DNA of 64,000 nucleotides from Paramecium tetraurelia (GCF_000165425.1 NW_001799641.1:253027-317026), one strand, 5' to 3'; counted from the stretch's first letter, positions 26,094 through 38,560 are shown. Numbers and translations are program-made. The notes: generated from the sequence alone by a model not told the origin.

Positions 26094-27448
26094 ATTTAAT
26101 AATAAATTGTGAATAAAATTAATTATAAATTCATATCATCTTTTATATTTGATTATTATCTTATAATTAATAAGGGAATGTTAAATACAATTAATGAATG
26201 CTAGAGATAAAAAAATTATGAATAAATATGACATATAAGAATTTCATATATTCTAATTTCTATATTAGTTTTAGATTGTTATCGAAAAAAAAACCAGTAC
26301 TATATAATAGTTCAAAGCATTACATTGATTAGATATCCTTCATCTCTAGGCTTTCATACCAAAATTGGAAACATATAATTTAAAAATTAAATTCATTATT
26401 CAATAATTAAAATAAAGAATGAGAGAAAGTGGAGAAAAAAGAAAATGAAAAGACTCAAGAGAAAAAGACGTAAGTCAAGTAAGTGATATAAGATATGATG
26501 AATATAAATATATTTAATCGAACATTTGTTTTAATATTTTAGCAGACTTTGACTTATTATTTTAAATTTGGTTACTTATTAGCCATCCTTAAATGGCTGG
26601 CGAAAATTTTCTTAAGATAATAAGAAATTTTCATTAATTCATTTAATTATTATTCAACCTAAATCGAACAAGAAGAAGTTGATAAGTAAGTACAATATTA
26701 GTTCCTAAAAATTCTTGGGAATTCAATAATTGGGTGCTGGAACCTTTGAAATGTCAAAATCATGGTATCTTATAATTATTAGTGTCGAAAGATATGTTCA
26801 AATTGTCCAAAATTACACTACGTTTTAACTTTATTGATTTAAGATCTTAGGATGGGATTGGCAATTTATTTATTAAATATTGAAAAGAAGGACAATTAAG
26901 GAATAAATAATAAGAAAAAACAATAATTTTGAAACCTAATATAAATTAATTAGCGACCCTTAAATATATCAGCATACCTGTTAATTAATAAATGGCAATA
27001 GAATAATTTTATATTAATAAAAATTTGTATAATGGAATATTAGTTTAAATATTAAAATTGAGAATTTTAGGCCTTCTACTGATCTCTATGTCTTCAACAA
27101 AATCCTAATTAAAAATTCAGATATAAAATCTTTTCTAAAGGTAGCCTACAAAGAAAAGTAAAACTCTTAAATTGAAGTTTATTATGAAAAAAAGACAAGT
27201 TACAGCTTAATTTCAATGAAGCTTTGAAGTTATTTTTGATAAATTATAATTTAATCAATTTGAATTAGGTATTATGGATTTAATATTAATTGTATCTAAA
27301 ACCCTTAAATTGTCCGATTTTCAATTTGACATTTGTAATAATAGATCTTCAAAACAAATACTCAATTTTATCCGATTTAAATGAATGATGATAATTATTT
27401 TTCAAGAATGTATGAATAATTAATTATTTCATTTTATAATGTAAAATC
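26094..27448. other. Gene-free stretch with plus-strand coding traces (possible decayed gene)
   Basis: About 1.35 kb without an intact gene. On the plus strand, about 26560-27240, several frame blocks read like protein, including one with clustered cysteines (YQCRKICSNCPKLHYVL, about 26780-26830) and one reading SFLKVAYKEKQ (about 27140). Candidate 22-28-nt introns could link some blocks, but not all frames can be joined. The cysteine block followed by beta-rich sequence faintly recalls the zinc-ribbon C-terminal domain of RPA large subunits; that is weak. It may be a pseudogene or a divergent gene that I cannot resolve. Confidence 0.35.
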
Positions 27449-28119
27449 TCATTACTTTCCGTATTCTTTTTAGGTCATCAGATTATAGAAATCATCAAAT
27501 GTAACAAATCCATCATCATCCAAATCAGCCTAGATTAATTTGATGAATTATTAATACTTTCTTAAACATATGTTAAATTTCTTCATCCGTCATTTCTTCT
27601 CCTAAATCTTAGGCTACTCTTTTGAGTTCATCCCAAGTTATTCGACCTTTGATAGAGAATAAGCATTTTACCTTCTTTATTCCAGTCATACAAATTGAAC
27701 ACCTTTTGAATTTATTCTCGTGTATCTTTATCACTAACTTTTGCAGTTGCAAGATGTAAAAATTCTTCAAAATCAATTCCTCCAGAATTGTCAGTATCTA
27801 ACTCTCCCAGCACTTAATAAATAAATTTATTGTGATATGTTTTAATTCCAGATGCTTCAAATGCTTCTCTCAACTCTTATGGATCGATTGCTCCTGATCC
27901 ATCACCGTCGAAAATATCAAATGCTTACTTAAAATTAATACACGATCTTACTTTAACTTCCAAGACTTCTTCCTTTGTCAAATGAGGAGGTTTAGCATAA
28001 TCTTCAGCATTAAATACTTTTGATTTAGGAGGTTGAGGAGGTTAGGGATTTCGTTACTGTTAATTACCTTGGGCTGGCTAAGGGGGATGTTATTTTTAAC
28101 TGTTTTGTTATCTTGACAT
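27449..28119 (-). CDS. Centrin-like four-EF-hand protein
   Basis: 197 residues after introns 27928-27951, 27647-27671 and 27530-27557. An N-terminal extension of about 50 residues rich in Gln, Pro and Asn precedes four EF-hands. Their loops read DGDGSGAIDPQE, DTDNSGGIDFEE, DWNKEGRITWDE and DLDDDGFVTFDD; one, two and four look competent for calcium, and three is altered. Between hands one and two runs EAFEASGIK, as in centrins. Centrins form basal bodies and the contractile infraciliary lattice of Paramecium. The first intron has no stop and a length divisible by three, but removing it gives the expected LEVKQAFDIF helix. Confidence 0.88.
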
Positions 28120-28159
28120 TGATAAAATAGATATTTATTTAAATAAAAGTATATTATTT

Positions 28160-29442
28160 TCATTTTAGAATATTTACTAATTCATGATTTTCATCTAAGT
28201 ATTGAAAAGATTCAGATATTTGTAATTCAACATTTGTATCCAAAATTGAAATAAAAAAAAATTCTTAGAATTCTTATTTCATATGATTAAGCTAATAAAT
28301 AATAAAAAAGTATACAGAATGCCATAAGTCCAACAATTCAAGTCCATTTCGAACACATAGGCAGACAACGATAGATGGATCAATACTTTTATTGTGTATT
28401 AATTAGATATTTTAACATGTGTAAGATGCTTAGGTTTTTGAAAGATCTTCAAAATTCTAAGCGTTTTAGACAAAATGAGGATCTAAGTATATAAGATAAT
28501 CTTGAATTCTTCCTACAATATAGAAGGCTCTATTCGTAACTCCTCCAATAATACCTTAAAAGTAAGGCAAAGTCATTAGAATATTCAAGACTTCCAAATA
28601 ATCCTAATTAACCCTTTGAAGGCCAATTCGAGCAGGAAGAAAAATAGCAATGCCTTTATCATGTTATGATATGAATTGATTATTGTTTTTTATACATTCT
28701 TTTAACCATTCTTAATTGCCTTTATCATAATTAAACATTTGTTTTATTGCATCCTATAGAATGAAGGCGCATTAATAATTGATATAGATTTACATGTTTA
28801 AGGAGTCTTATTATGAAAAAATTCGATTTACATTAAGAGTATTTGAACAAGTAGTTTAAAGTTTCAAGTATTTCATTCGGTTTATACCAATCTCCAGGCT
28901 CTTTCTTAAATTCAACTTTTGCATGATAGACAATTTTTTGAATAGAAAATGGAGCATGATAATATTGGACTTAGTTCTTTTGATCTTACTTTATAAAATT
29001 GATCAATTCATCATCATCATCATCTAAGAAATGTCTAATTAAAACTATCAATTATTCTGGCTAAGTAAAAGAATGATAATGCCTTATAACTTAAGCTAGG
29101 GCCATTTAAGCAACTCTAATCATACATCCCCAACCAGTATCCGATGTGAGTGAACTGACTTAAAAAATTAGAAAAATATAAACTTTAAAACTATGGTATT
29201 TTTTTCCGATAAGAAAACCAAATGATCGAAGAACAAATCCTTTTCAATTTTTCTATTCTTTACTTTAAAATAAATGAAGGATTCCTTACTTCTATGCCTA
29301 CATCGTTTTTTATAGTTTCGTTCAATATATGTATGACTTTGTCATTTTATCTTATCTATTTATCTATGTCATAAACATATTAAATCAAATTAAATTTAAC
29401 ATTATACCATCTGTCAAGCAAGGATCCACATAAGTTATACAT
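28160..29442 (-). CDS. ATG4: Autophagy cysteine protease ATG4 (peptidase C54)
   Basis: About 410 residues after introns 29159-29183 and 28807-28831. ATG4 cuts ATG8 precursors and removes ATG8 from lipid during autophagy. Visible catalytic parts: the cysteine in SDTGWGCMIR, and the Asp-His pair in YLDPHFVQ, preceded by GGVTNRAFYIVG. ARIGLQRVN and GDWYKPNEI also fit the family. A further 27-nt stretch near the N-terminus (GTAAGG..AAAG) could be an intron that keeps frame. The start at 29442 is 53 bp from the start of the divergent TBC gene, and its stop is 40 bp from the centrin-like gene start. Confidence 0.9.
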
Positions 29443-29495
29443 ATATTTATTAAATGTGAAGAATTAATACTTATTTCTGTATATTTTAATAAAAA

Positions 29496-32400
29496 ATGGC
29501 TAATCAGTTTATTGAATATACATCTTAAGAATTTTTGCAATTGCATTCTTACCTTTTAAACACAAATAACAATACTCTTGAGCTAGAGAAAACAGTAATT
29601 TTTTAATAGATTATTTCCAGTTCAAGGAAATAGAAAGAGCATGCACTACTTTTTCAACATCTTTAAAAAAAATTGCGGAACGGCTCCATGAATTTGTGAG
29701 TAAAGGCACAGGTGATGATGACAATATCGAATGTGTTTACTAGTATTTGAGCAACTTTTTGCTTTAAAATTCATAACAGTGGCAATAAACAAGCGAAAAT
29801 CTTAGAAGTGAAGTTTATTTATTTTATTATGCATGCCTTAGGTTCTTGAACCATATCAATTAATCATGAGCAATTATAGAAATATAAACTTAAAATTGTC
29901 ATCTGAAATGAAAGAATATATTGGGAATATCTAAATATTGAATAAGCATATATCTGATTAATAAGAGGAGTATATAAGGCTAATGTAAAATGCTGATAAG
30001 AGTTAATTACTTATGGAAAGAACAGTTGGAGAAATTGCAAAGGGAAACAAAGGAAAAGATGAGCTAGTCAGGGCTTCAGAAAGATAAATAAAATTAAAAG
30101 AGATTGCCATCGAGGCACAGGAAGATTATAAAAAGATTATTGAAAAAGGAAATAAAAAACTCTCTGATTTTGATTTGAAGATTAAAGATTGGTATTAATA
30201 AGTATTTTTAAATGATGAAAACAGGTAAAATTTATGATTAATTATAGAATCAAGTTTTCAAAATAAATAATGCTTTCATTAATGAAAAAGTTAACTAATG
30301 ATACTGTCTACTCTATATATCAAGATAAGCTAAATTAATTAGAGTTACGAGTGATTCAAAAGCAACCACTGGATCTTCAGCATTAGATCTAAAGATTGTT
30401 AAAAAAAAGTGGAAGTAATTCTTATATCTATTGAAGCTGATAATGTTTAATTTTAATTATTTGATTAAATTAATTATGATTAATTAAAGAGGGGAGATTA
30501 AAAAAAAAATATGCAATATGTTGGAAGCGAGTGGACTTTGATAGGCGAATAAATAACCGAAGAACAAGCAACGAAAATTTAACAATTTATTAATGAACTT
30601 ATGGAAAATTAAGAAACCTCAGATGACAGTGCCAATAATTCAAGAAATAGATCATATTCTACATCTTCAACAAAGTCAAATTAATTTTTGTCACATGAGT
30701 ATTTAGGAGTTAAATAATTAATGTCGAAATAATCAGCTAGATAATTCTTGAATAATTTAATATAAAAAGAGATTGAAAAAAGAAAAGTTAAACAATTAAA
30801 TTTGTCAGAAGATTCATTTAACGAAGTTAGCGCTATTTTTAAACATGTATTTTTAATTTTAGATGCTGAATTTGATGTGGAAGAGTTCTATAATTTTTTA
30901 TAATTATCATATAGGATTGTAAAAGGGGACAACTCTCATCTGATCTCAAGTTTTTCAAAATTGGATATTTGGCAGAATAAATTGAAATGGAAATCATTAT
31001 ATGAGCATATTAAATCAACTAAGTTTTAATAAAAACAAATTCTGGATCAATAATTCAACATTGTAAAAAAAGGATATGGATTGATAAGCAAGGGATTGAA
31101 AAAAATTACTGGTGTTGTTTAAGGACAACAATATTCAGAAAAAGAAAAATATCAATAACAAAAATACAGTGTATTACATGAGATTGCTACATTCCTAAGT
31201 GAATTGAATGTCTCTCCTTAATTAGGAACTGATGTGATATTGGAACTTGCATTTCATTCTGATATCAAATTAGAAAAGGTGCAACTAGAAAAACTATTGT
31301 AAATTTTAGAAGAAAAAAATGCAATTACATTTAATTAAAAGTATTCTTCAGGTTTTTGTATTAAATAAAGAAAGGAAGATAAATATAAAAGACATGGATT
31401 CAATAACCCTTAACTAAAATAGATTTACTCAATCAGATTATCAATTAAATATTTATCATATAAAGATAGACCTTATCAATTATTACTAGTATCTAAAGTT
31501 TTTAAATTTCACTTAAGATTTGCTATAGAAAAATATTATATTATTCATAATAGTGTACCATATATGGAGCAAAACCAATATTATAGAGCATAAAATCTAA
31601 AGGTTTATCTCAGAACTGATCAAAATCATATGGATTATGCTCTCAAAAAATCTGAAGCATAATAGGAGATATAATAATACGAAGAAATTATTACTATGGA
31701 TGTTTAAAGATCTTTACAACTCCATTTTGATAGGGTTCCTTCAAGCAAATTACAATCATTCCTCAGAACATATGCATTTCATAATAAAGAAGTAGGATAT
31801 TGTTAAGGAATGAACTACATCGTTGGATATTTGTATTTAACATTTGAAGATGAGGAAGTAACATATATAGTATTTGATTATATAATGAGGAACTATTTTT
31901 CTTAATATTTTGAAAATGAATTTGAAATGCTGGTATTTATTTTATATATTTGTATTAGAAAAAAGTATTCTACCAATATGAGAGGTTGTTATTCTTATTT
32001 TTACCAAATTTATATCATCACTTTAAAAAAGTAAATATGGTTAATTATCAAAGTAAAAAGTTGATGCATCGTACTATTTAACTGCTTGGTTTATCACGGT
32101 ATTCACATAAGTATATTAGTTTACCTTGCAATCTGCATTGCTAAATATTATATGGGATATTTTTATCATCTAATAGTGGAAAGGTAATATAATTAAAGAG
32201 TAAATTTTAGGATTTTACAAATGTGTCTTATTTTTATTATATTTCTACTAAAAAGAATTATTGCTATTAGAGTTTGATTAGATTCTTCATTTTTTGAGTG
32301 AAATTATAAAAAATGAATTATTTAGTCTAAAAACAGAATAATAAGTTTAAGAATACATTTGTACTAAGTTAAAAATACCATCTAAGGCCCTTAAAGGAAT

Positions 32401-32512
32401 TATCACTAATTAATTCCATGTTACGAATAGTCTTTTGTAATAATTAGAATAAGAGTTTAATTGTTTTTCAACAAACTTCGATTCATAATTAAAATAGTTT
32501 AAATACAAATGA
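29496..32512 (+). CDS. F-BAR plus TBC protein (predicted Rab GTPase-activating protein)
   Basis: 955 residues after introns 29595-29620, 29813-29841, 30225-30247, 30415-30436, 31933-31958 and 32031-32053. The N-terminal ~230 residues are helical and match an FCH/F-BAR domain (KEIERACTTFSTSLKKIAER, then RASERQIKLKEIAIEAQEDY), which binds and bends membranes. The C-terminal ~300 residues form a TBC domain with both catalytic fingers intact: Arg in TMDVQRSLQLHFDR and Gln in GYCQGMNYIVGYL, then SYYLTAWFITVFTQ. The region between is charged and unassigned. The arrangement suggests Rab inactivation at curved membranes, for example in endocytosis. Confidence 0.87.
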
Positions 32513-34488
32513 AAAATTATAGCAAATTAGATTATAAAATATAAATAATATGATTTAAATATTTTAAGAAATAAATAGAACATTAATTTATTAATTTAAT
32601 GTATTTGCTTTTGTCTATTTGAATATAATATTCTAATACTGAAGGATACTTAATTTTCCCTCTCCTTATATTTTGTATTCTTAATGCAAATTTTCTTGAA
32701 TGACCAAAAACTCAGGGCATAAGGATTATGTTTATTTAAGTAGTTGTAAATTATCAAAATAGATGACCATAATCTACATATAACCCTTAAGAATTAAAAA
32801 CCAGTTGTTGTTAAATGATGGAATTTCTATACGTATTCATTCGATTATCATTTATTTATTAATTCTTAAATATTTGAGCATCTTTTTTTCGCATCAAGTC
32901 TTTTAAAAATGTAGTTTCCTCTCATAAAGTTTTATTTGGTGTTCGATTCTCCAGAGTCTTTTTTTCTAATTAGCATTTATCATAAATTTGTAATCGTTTG
33001 TGCTTATACTAAATACATAAATTTTACTCGAAATAAAATTTAAATTGGATGCCTAGAACAACAGTAAATAGACATTTCATTTCTAGCTAGTGATCCTATA
33101 GATGAGATAAAATATATTTTGTAAAATTTCTTTATTCAGCCTAACATAATTTCATTTTATTAATTAGTTACAACTAGCCAATTGATTTACTTGTTTAAGA
33201 TCTTATGATTTATGTTAATCATCCTATCAAGTTCTTTACTGATTTGTAAAAGAAAACAACTTTATCATGTAAAAGAAAGTTCTTAAAACTTTAAGTTCAC
33301 CACTAATACTTAGAAGCATAATCATTTTACTAGCAACCATTGAAAATACATTATTATAATTATCATCTATTTTGCCTTATGGTAAGCACAATAAATTAAT
33401 TTACATATCGCATTTATTAAGGTTAAAATATAATTACGTCAACTAACTAGTTGATGTTCATTTTACATTACCATTCTAATAAGGAGATTCTTTTTGAAGA
33501 ATGAAAGCAATTTGATTTAGTGCTTGATTTTCTAAGTTAATATAAAAAGAACATTTACCATCTTTCATGATATAAGGATTTGAAAAACAACATCATTTGT
33601 TTTTCAAATATAAATCATTACTATTTTCTAAAAAAAGATGATATATTTAGAGTTATTACCGTAATAAAAGATTACTAAGTATTATTCATAAAAAATAAGG
33701 GTCAATTCTCGCCTTTATAAAGGTTTGCTACTATTATATATTTAATTCATAAGGAGTGACTAATTAAGTTTGTTAATTTATATTTTTCATTCCTAATTTT
33801 GAATTTAATTATGAAGGGAAACACATTTCTACAATGAATAAAATATGGAGTCACTTTTTGTTATGATTAAAAAAGGCTATTTACATATTTTAGACACATC
33901 AGCATTCTTGGAATTTAGTTAATAAATTTTATTGTTGATTCAACTTAGGATCATTTACAGCTTACCTTTTTATAAATTGGTTTCATATCAGAATTTTTTG
34001 TTTAATTTGCGTTTGTTTTTATCAAGTTTTTACAAATATCGAAATTGAAAAATAACATGATTCTACAATATGGATTTTTGGCTTTAGAGGTAAGGAGATT
34101 TTGAATTAACATAAAAGTATAAAATATAATTATTTTACTGCTTAATTTAAAATCAAATAAATTATTTTTCAAAAGTCTATAATTTAAAACATTAATTTTG
34201 ATGCTACTATTCCACACTATTTCGATTGGTGTTATTTAGGAATAAATTCTGAAACAGCCAATTAAAATTCTTAATTAACAAATAACGATGATAGAAGAAT
34301 TACTGATGATTATTATTTTTCTTGTTTGAAATAGCATATTGACTTCGAAATTATTTACTAATTTGTTCGGAATGCATTATAATTTATAATAATCGAAATA
34401 ATTTCAAAAATTATTTTAATTCCTTAATTATAAAGTCAATTTTAATGATAGAATTTTATATTGTATTCGATGAATATAATTCTTCGTT

Positions 34489-34866
34489 TCATAAATTTTA
34501 TCTATTCATAATGTGAATATCGATTTTTATTCTTTATTTTAGAAAAACTCGTGTGAATTCCTCATTCATATATAAAATTAAAACATTTTAAAATTAGAAA
34601 TTTGTTAATTTTAATAAATAAATTATCATATAATACCATTCATTCTTCTCTATTGTTAAAATCAATTATCTTTAAATTATTTCTTTTTTTTCTTTTCTAA
34701 CTACAATTTTATGACCCAATTTTTATTACCATTCTCATAAACCTTATTCATCATCCATAAGTCCCCAAAATACAAAGTACTTTTGTGCATAAACTATTCT
34801 ACATTAATCAAATTTTTATTTTAAAGTGATCAAATGAATGAATTCAATTGGAAGAATTTTAATCAT
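34489..34866 (-). pseudogene. Broken protein-like frame in the island
   Basis: From ATG at 34866 the minus strand reads a protein-like sequence including RIVYAQKYFVFWGLMDDEQG, then an in-frame TGA at 34735-34737, then about 82 further codons (EWQQKLGHKIVVRKEKKE..) to TGA at 34489. No ciliate-length intron removes the internal stop. I do not recognise the family. The Trp/Gly/charged pattern is unlike the random-looking frames around it, so a decayed gene is the simplest reading. Confidence 0.35.
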
Positions 34867-35055
34867 TTATTTTACTAATCAATTTAATCATCTTGAAGAT
34901 TTTTATTCATATATTAAATATTTTATTTTTTATAAATCATAATTCCTATTTTTCTAAATATTTTATACTATTGGATATACAGAATCGCAATAACTTAAAA
35001 GATGGTTATACTTAATTTCTTTAATGTTGTAATGAATTTACTAGTTGAGTTTAAG

Positions 35056-35100
35056 GTTTGTTCAACAAACTTATTATGCTAAGAGAGTTTTTAACTCTCT
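35056..35100. repeat. Two adjacent perfect hairpins
   Basis: GTTTGTT-C-AACAAAC at 35056-35070 (7-bp stem, 1-nt loop) is followed 11 bp later by AGAGAGTT-TTT-AACTCTCT at 35082-35100 (8-bp stem, 3-nt loop). They are seen directly in the sequence; the function is unknown. Confidence 0.8.
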
Positions 35101-35450
35101 ACTAGCCTTCTGGATTGATTTAAAATGTGGACAATATGGAGGTAAATATATATAAGTAGCATATTTTAGGACCTCCTTATAAATTCCTTAAACCATATTG
35201 TTTATTACATTATGAAATTAATCTTACCAAAAAGTCTGAATTAATTTTGAGCTTGTCATTAAATTTAAAATGTAAATATTTTTTGTTCCATCTTGTTTAA
35301 TTGTAATTCCTGATTCAACAATATAAATTTGTTATCTAGACTCCAATATGTGATATAAAATTGATAATGATAAAGAGGAATGGCTTACATTTATTTTTTT
35401 TTGTGGTGGCTTTAAAGTTGATCCTATATATATAGTTGGATGTAGCTTAA

Positions 35451-35528
35451 AAGAGACACATTGTTAGTTTGCATCTAAATATTTAAAGAAAATCATTGTA
35501 TATATTTTTTAAAAACATAGTGTCTCTT
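35451..35528. repeat. 78-bp element bounded by a 9-bp inverted repeat
   Basis: AAGAGACAC at 35451-35459 is answered by GTGTCTCTT at 35520-35528. Pairing extends a few bases inward with mismatches. It could fold as a long hairpin RNA or be the remains of a small inverted-repeat element. Confidence 0.7.
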
Positions 35529-36277
35529 GATTTTAGTAATTCATACATTCTTTCAACCAAGTTATATGTTTTCTTCGATAGTAATTTAGTAATCTTAAAA
35601 ATGAAAACAATCATCAATAAACCATCTTAAATCTGCTGCAAATTTTTTTGACATTTATTGTATAATTTAATTTAATTTAATTTTAACGCATCCTAACTGG
35701 TTTATGGAAAAACAAAGTATTTGTCATTGAACTTGAATATTTAATATTTTCTTACCAACTTTCTAATCTTTAATTTAATCCATAAGGCTCTAATACTAAG
35801 GATCGCGCATTGTTTACACATGATTTTTAAACTAATTTAAGGTAATGTACTTAGGGATTATATGGTTATACAAATATTTGTGTTCACAAGAATGATCTTT
35901 CAACAAAAATTTCTTAACAACTACTCCTTAACTTACCTTATTAAATTTTTGTACTTTGGACCAAGTATTGTTTTCAATATGTGTCTCATTCCTTTTTTAT
36001 TTTTTTTGAATTCAAATTATGAAATTATTTTCAGAAAATGTAATGAAGTAACTTCGATAATGTATTAATCAATTACCTCATATTTTTTTGAGTTCCAATT
36101 TATTTTCAGAATAGAATTTATGTTTGTCCATATAAATTAATTCTTCTTTATTTTTAAATATCTTTTACCGTCATTTATTCTTTGGAGATGTATAAAATTG
36201 AATCACATTCATGATTGTAAGATAAATTAATTTTAAATAACAATAAATCTTGGCTAATTATTCTAACTCCAACTTAA

Positions 36278-36910
36278 ATGCAAGCTCAATCGTTATCTCC
36301 TGCAAAATAATAAATAATTAGAAATAACAGCAAAAACAGCAATAACAGCAATAAAGTATGTAAGAGTTCCACCTTCACATAACTTAATTTTTTTAGAAAC
36401 TAAAATGTCTATGATCAAGCAGTTGCGTTACCTATTGAGAATATTAAAGGAAGGATTTCAAAAGAGATATTTGCCTGATGGATAAGATTGGATTATTAGG
36501 AAACCAATGTGATTTCAGCAATGACTGAACAATCAAAAGATTAGATTCATTTCAAATAGAAATAAATTACAATCAGCTCTCATTTAAGTTAGATTTTCAG
36601 GGTCACCTCGATAGAATGTTAATTTCTTTTAAGACTTATCAAAAATAATTAAATTAACTTTTTGTGAGACTAAATTCGCCTATCCTGATCTTTATAGATC
36701 ATAAAAATTTTTCCTCCCACATATTATTAAAGGTCTTCCATCTACAATTTCGAACAAATTTGTTTGTTATTCCATAATATCATATGCATTGAATTTGACT
36801 CACTTAGTAATGGTACTGATTTCGGATGTTAGTCCTGGATAAATGATACAAAATTATTAATTTTCATTAATGAAGCAATTGAAGATTCTTCCATCTCTTT
36901 GTTTTTAACG
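36278..36910 (+). pseudogene. Possible decayed gene, plus strand
   Basis: A gene-like start (MQAQSLSPAKQQ at 36278) runs into Asn/Ser-rich sequence, then VYDQAVALPIENIKGRISKE, then TGA in frame near 36477. Downstream, protein-like blocks continue in other frames (for example QDLSKIIKLTFCETKFAYP about 36630-36690, and ALNLTHLVMVLISDVSPG about 36790-36840). I could not join the blocks with normal introns. No family recognised. Confidence 0.3.
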
Positions 36911-36927
36911 GAATATTACAGTATTTT

Positions 36928-37471
36928 TCAACATTTTAAATAATTCTTTCTTATCTTAATTGAGAAAGACTTTGAGTTTACTAAAGTAATTATGAGATTT
37001 AAATTTTTGAAAGGTGAATATTGTGATTCTATTTTTGTTGATAATTCTTTCTTCCAGAGCATGTTTTTGTAATTGATGTAGAAGTCCTGGAAAGATTGAA
37101 CATATTTATTTTCCATAAACCTGTGCATTCTATTGCTTTCTATTTGATGCAATATAATATTCACTTTTGTTCTAAGGTCTTACATGATATTATCAATTGT
37201 TGAAGATAATATGTGATGTTTCTATTTCTTCTGGAAGTTATTCCATCCTGTGTGCCGAATATATTTTGATTACTCTACCAATATAATCTATTATGAGAGA
37301 AATAAATATAATCAAGTCGTAATAATTAATTTAAAAAGGTTCATACTTCAAACATTCTAAAATTCTGAAAAAATCATTAGAATCAATAAGCGCTTTATAA
37401 AATAACACTTAATATAAAAAAGGATATGGTGAATAAAAAGGAAAGTATCTGCAGTTTAAAATGTTCATTCA
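36928..37471 (-). pseudogene. Possible gene remnant, minus strand
   Basis: From ATG near 37471 the frame reads FYKALIDSNDFFRILE. Assuming one 31-nt intron (about 37241-37271), it continues through STIDNIMQDLRTKVNII and FMENKYVQSFQDFYINYKN to TGA at 36928. The helical, charged second half faintly recalls BAR-type helices of sorting nexins; this is a guess. It overlaps the 3' side of the plus-strand remnant. It may be a short real gene or part of a broken one. Confidence 0.3.
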
Positions 37472-38393
37472 TGGGCGGTCTTAAAGTTGAGTAATATATT
37501 ATAGTTAATTTAGTGTAATAAAAAGGCATTAAAAAATAAATAGAATGATAATTAAATTTAAATAGAAAATTATTAATTAGAATCCTTAAAAGTAATATAG
37601 TAGAACTACATTTATGTTGAAATATATTTTAATCATAAACTCAATATAAATTGTACGAGGAGTGTAAACTGAAATATAAAATTCCAACCCTTTGACTTAA
37701 CCATATCATTCGTCATCATTAACATTTTCATATTAATATTTAATGAATCAGCAACCCTTGAATTTACTTTTTTTGACTTTAATGATTATTTATATTGCAA
37801 AAACCTATCAAAATTTATTTGTTTTTAATATTATAAGTAATCATCCAAAAATACATTTAAACTATGTTAAATTAAAAAAACTCTCTGTCATTAAGCTTAA
37901 ATTTAAATTGGAGGTATATATCAAATACAATTTAGATTAAATTTTATTACATTCAATTTTATTATTTCTTTATCCATATTTGTTTAAAATCGAATATTTC
38001 ACTTCTCTCTTTTATCTGAATCTTTTTTTCGAAATCATTTTGCTTTTTATCACCATATTTCTATCAAAAATTGAATGTAATCATGGAGAAGAATATTATA
38101 ATTTGTTAAAAATAATTTGACTAACCGCCTAGTAATATCAATATATTCCAGTAATTTGCTTTTATTCACAATTTTCCAATTCTCGAATTAATTTTTTTAG
38201 CATAATTATCTGTTATTATTTTTGTTTTATGAAAATATCTCAACCTATTTTTCAGATCATCCAGTTACAGAATCAATATTGACCTAAACAGATCTTAATT
38301 AAATTTTAACTCATTCTAATAGCGCTCGCAGTAGCGCATTTAATAATTTCATTTCAAATTCAATAAGATTTCAACCATGCTGGTTGTCCTAAT

Positions 38394-38560
38394 TTCGCAA
38401 TTTTCTTTGAAATCTCCTTGCTTTCACCAATAAAAGCAATTGTTTCCAAGTCATTTGTGTTCCAAGAAAATCGCATTCAGCAATGCTTAAGCAGTTGCCC
38501 GAAATCTTTGCACAAAATATTCCTCTGAAGCCTAAGCCAAACTGCTGCAAATTAACGATC
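38394..38560 (-). pseudogene. Frameshifted histone-H3/CENP-A-like relic
   Basis: Three minus-strand blocks in successive frames line up in order with the H3 histone fold as I recall it: DRQFAAVW (compare DLRFQSSAVM), AQASEEYFVQRFRATAQALL (38537 downward; compare ALQEASEAYLVGLFEDTN), and, after a second frame change, MTWKQLLLLVKARRF (compare MPKDIQLARRI). No intron of normal size explains the shifts. The N-terminal tail is not recognisable. The match is by eye and could be chance, but the ASExYxV..F..T spacing is striking. Confidence 0.4.

Noticed and set aside
32513-32811. Open frame directly after the TBC gene, as a possible readthrough extension
   Set aside because: The TBC protein already ends in the expected region after the TBC helices; the extension has no motif, and a 100-codon open run is not unusual here.
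32936-32965. GGTGTTCGATTCTCC resembling a tRNA T-arm followed by a T run
   Set aside because: The stem is imperfect, and no matching acceptor arm, D-arm or anticodon arm lies upstream.
35862-36514. Open plus-strand frame of over 200 codons with hydrophobic N-terminus
   Set aside because: The composition is that of translated AT-rich DNA (Phe, Ile, Leu, Asn runs), there is no motif, and it overlaps a different frame with a better gene-like start at 36278.
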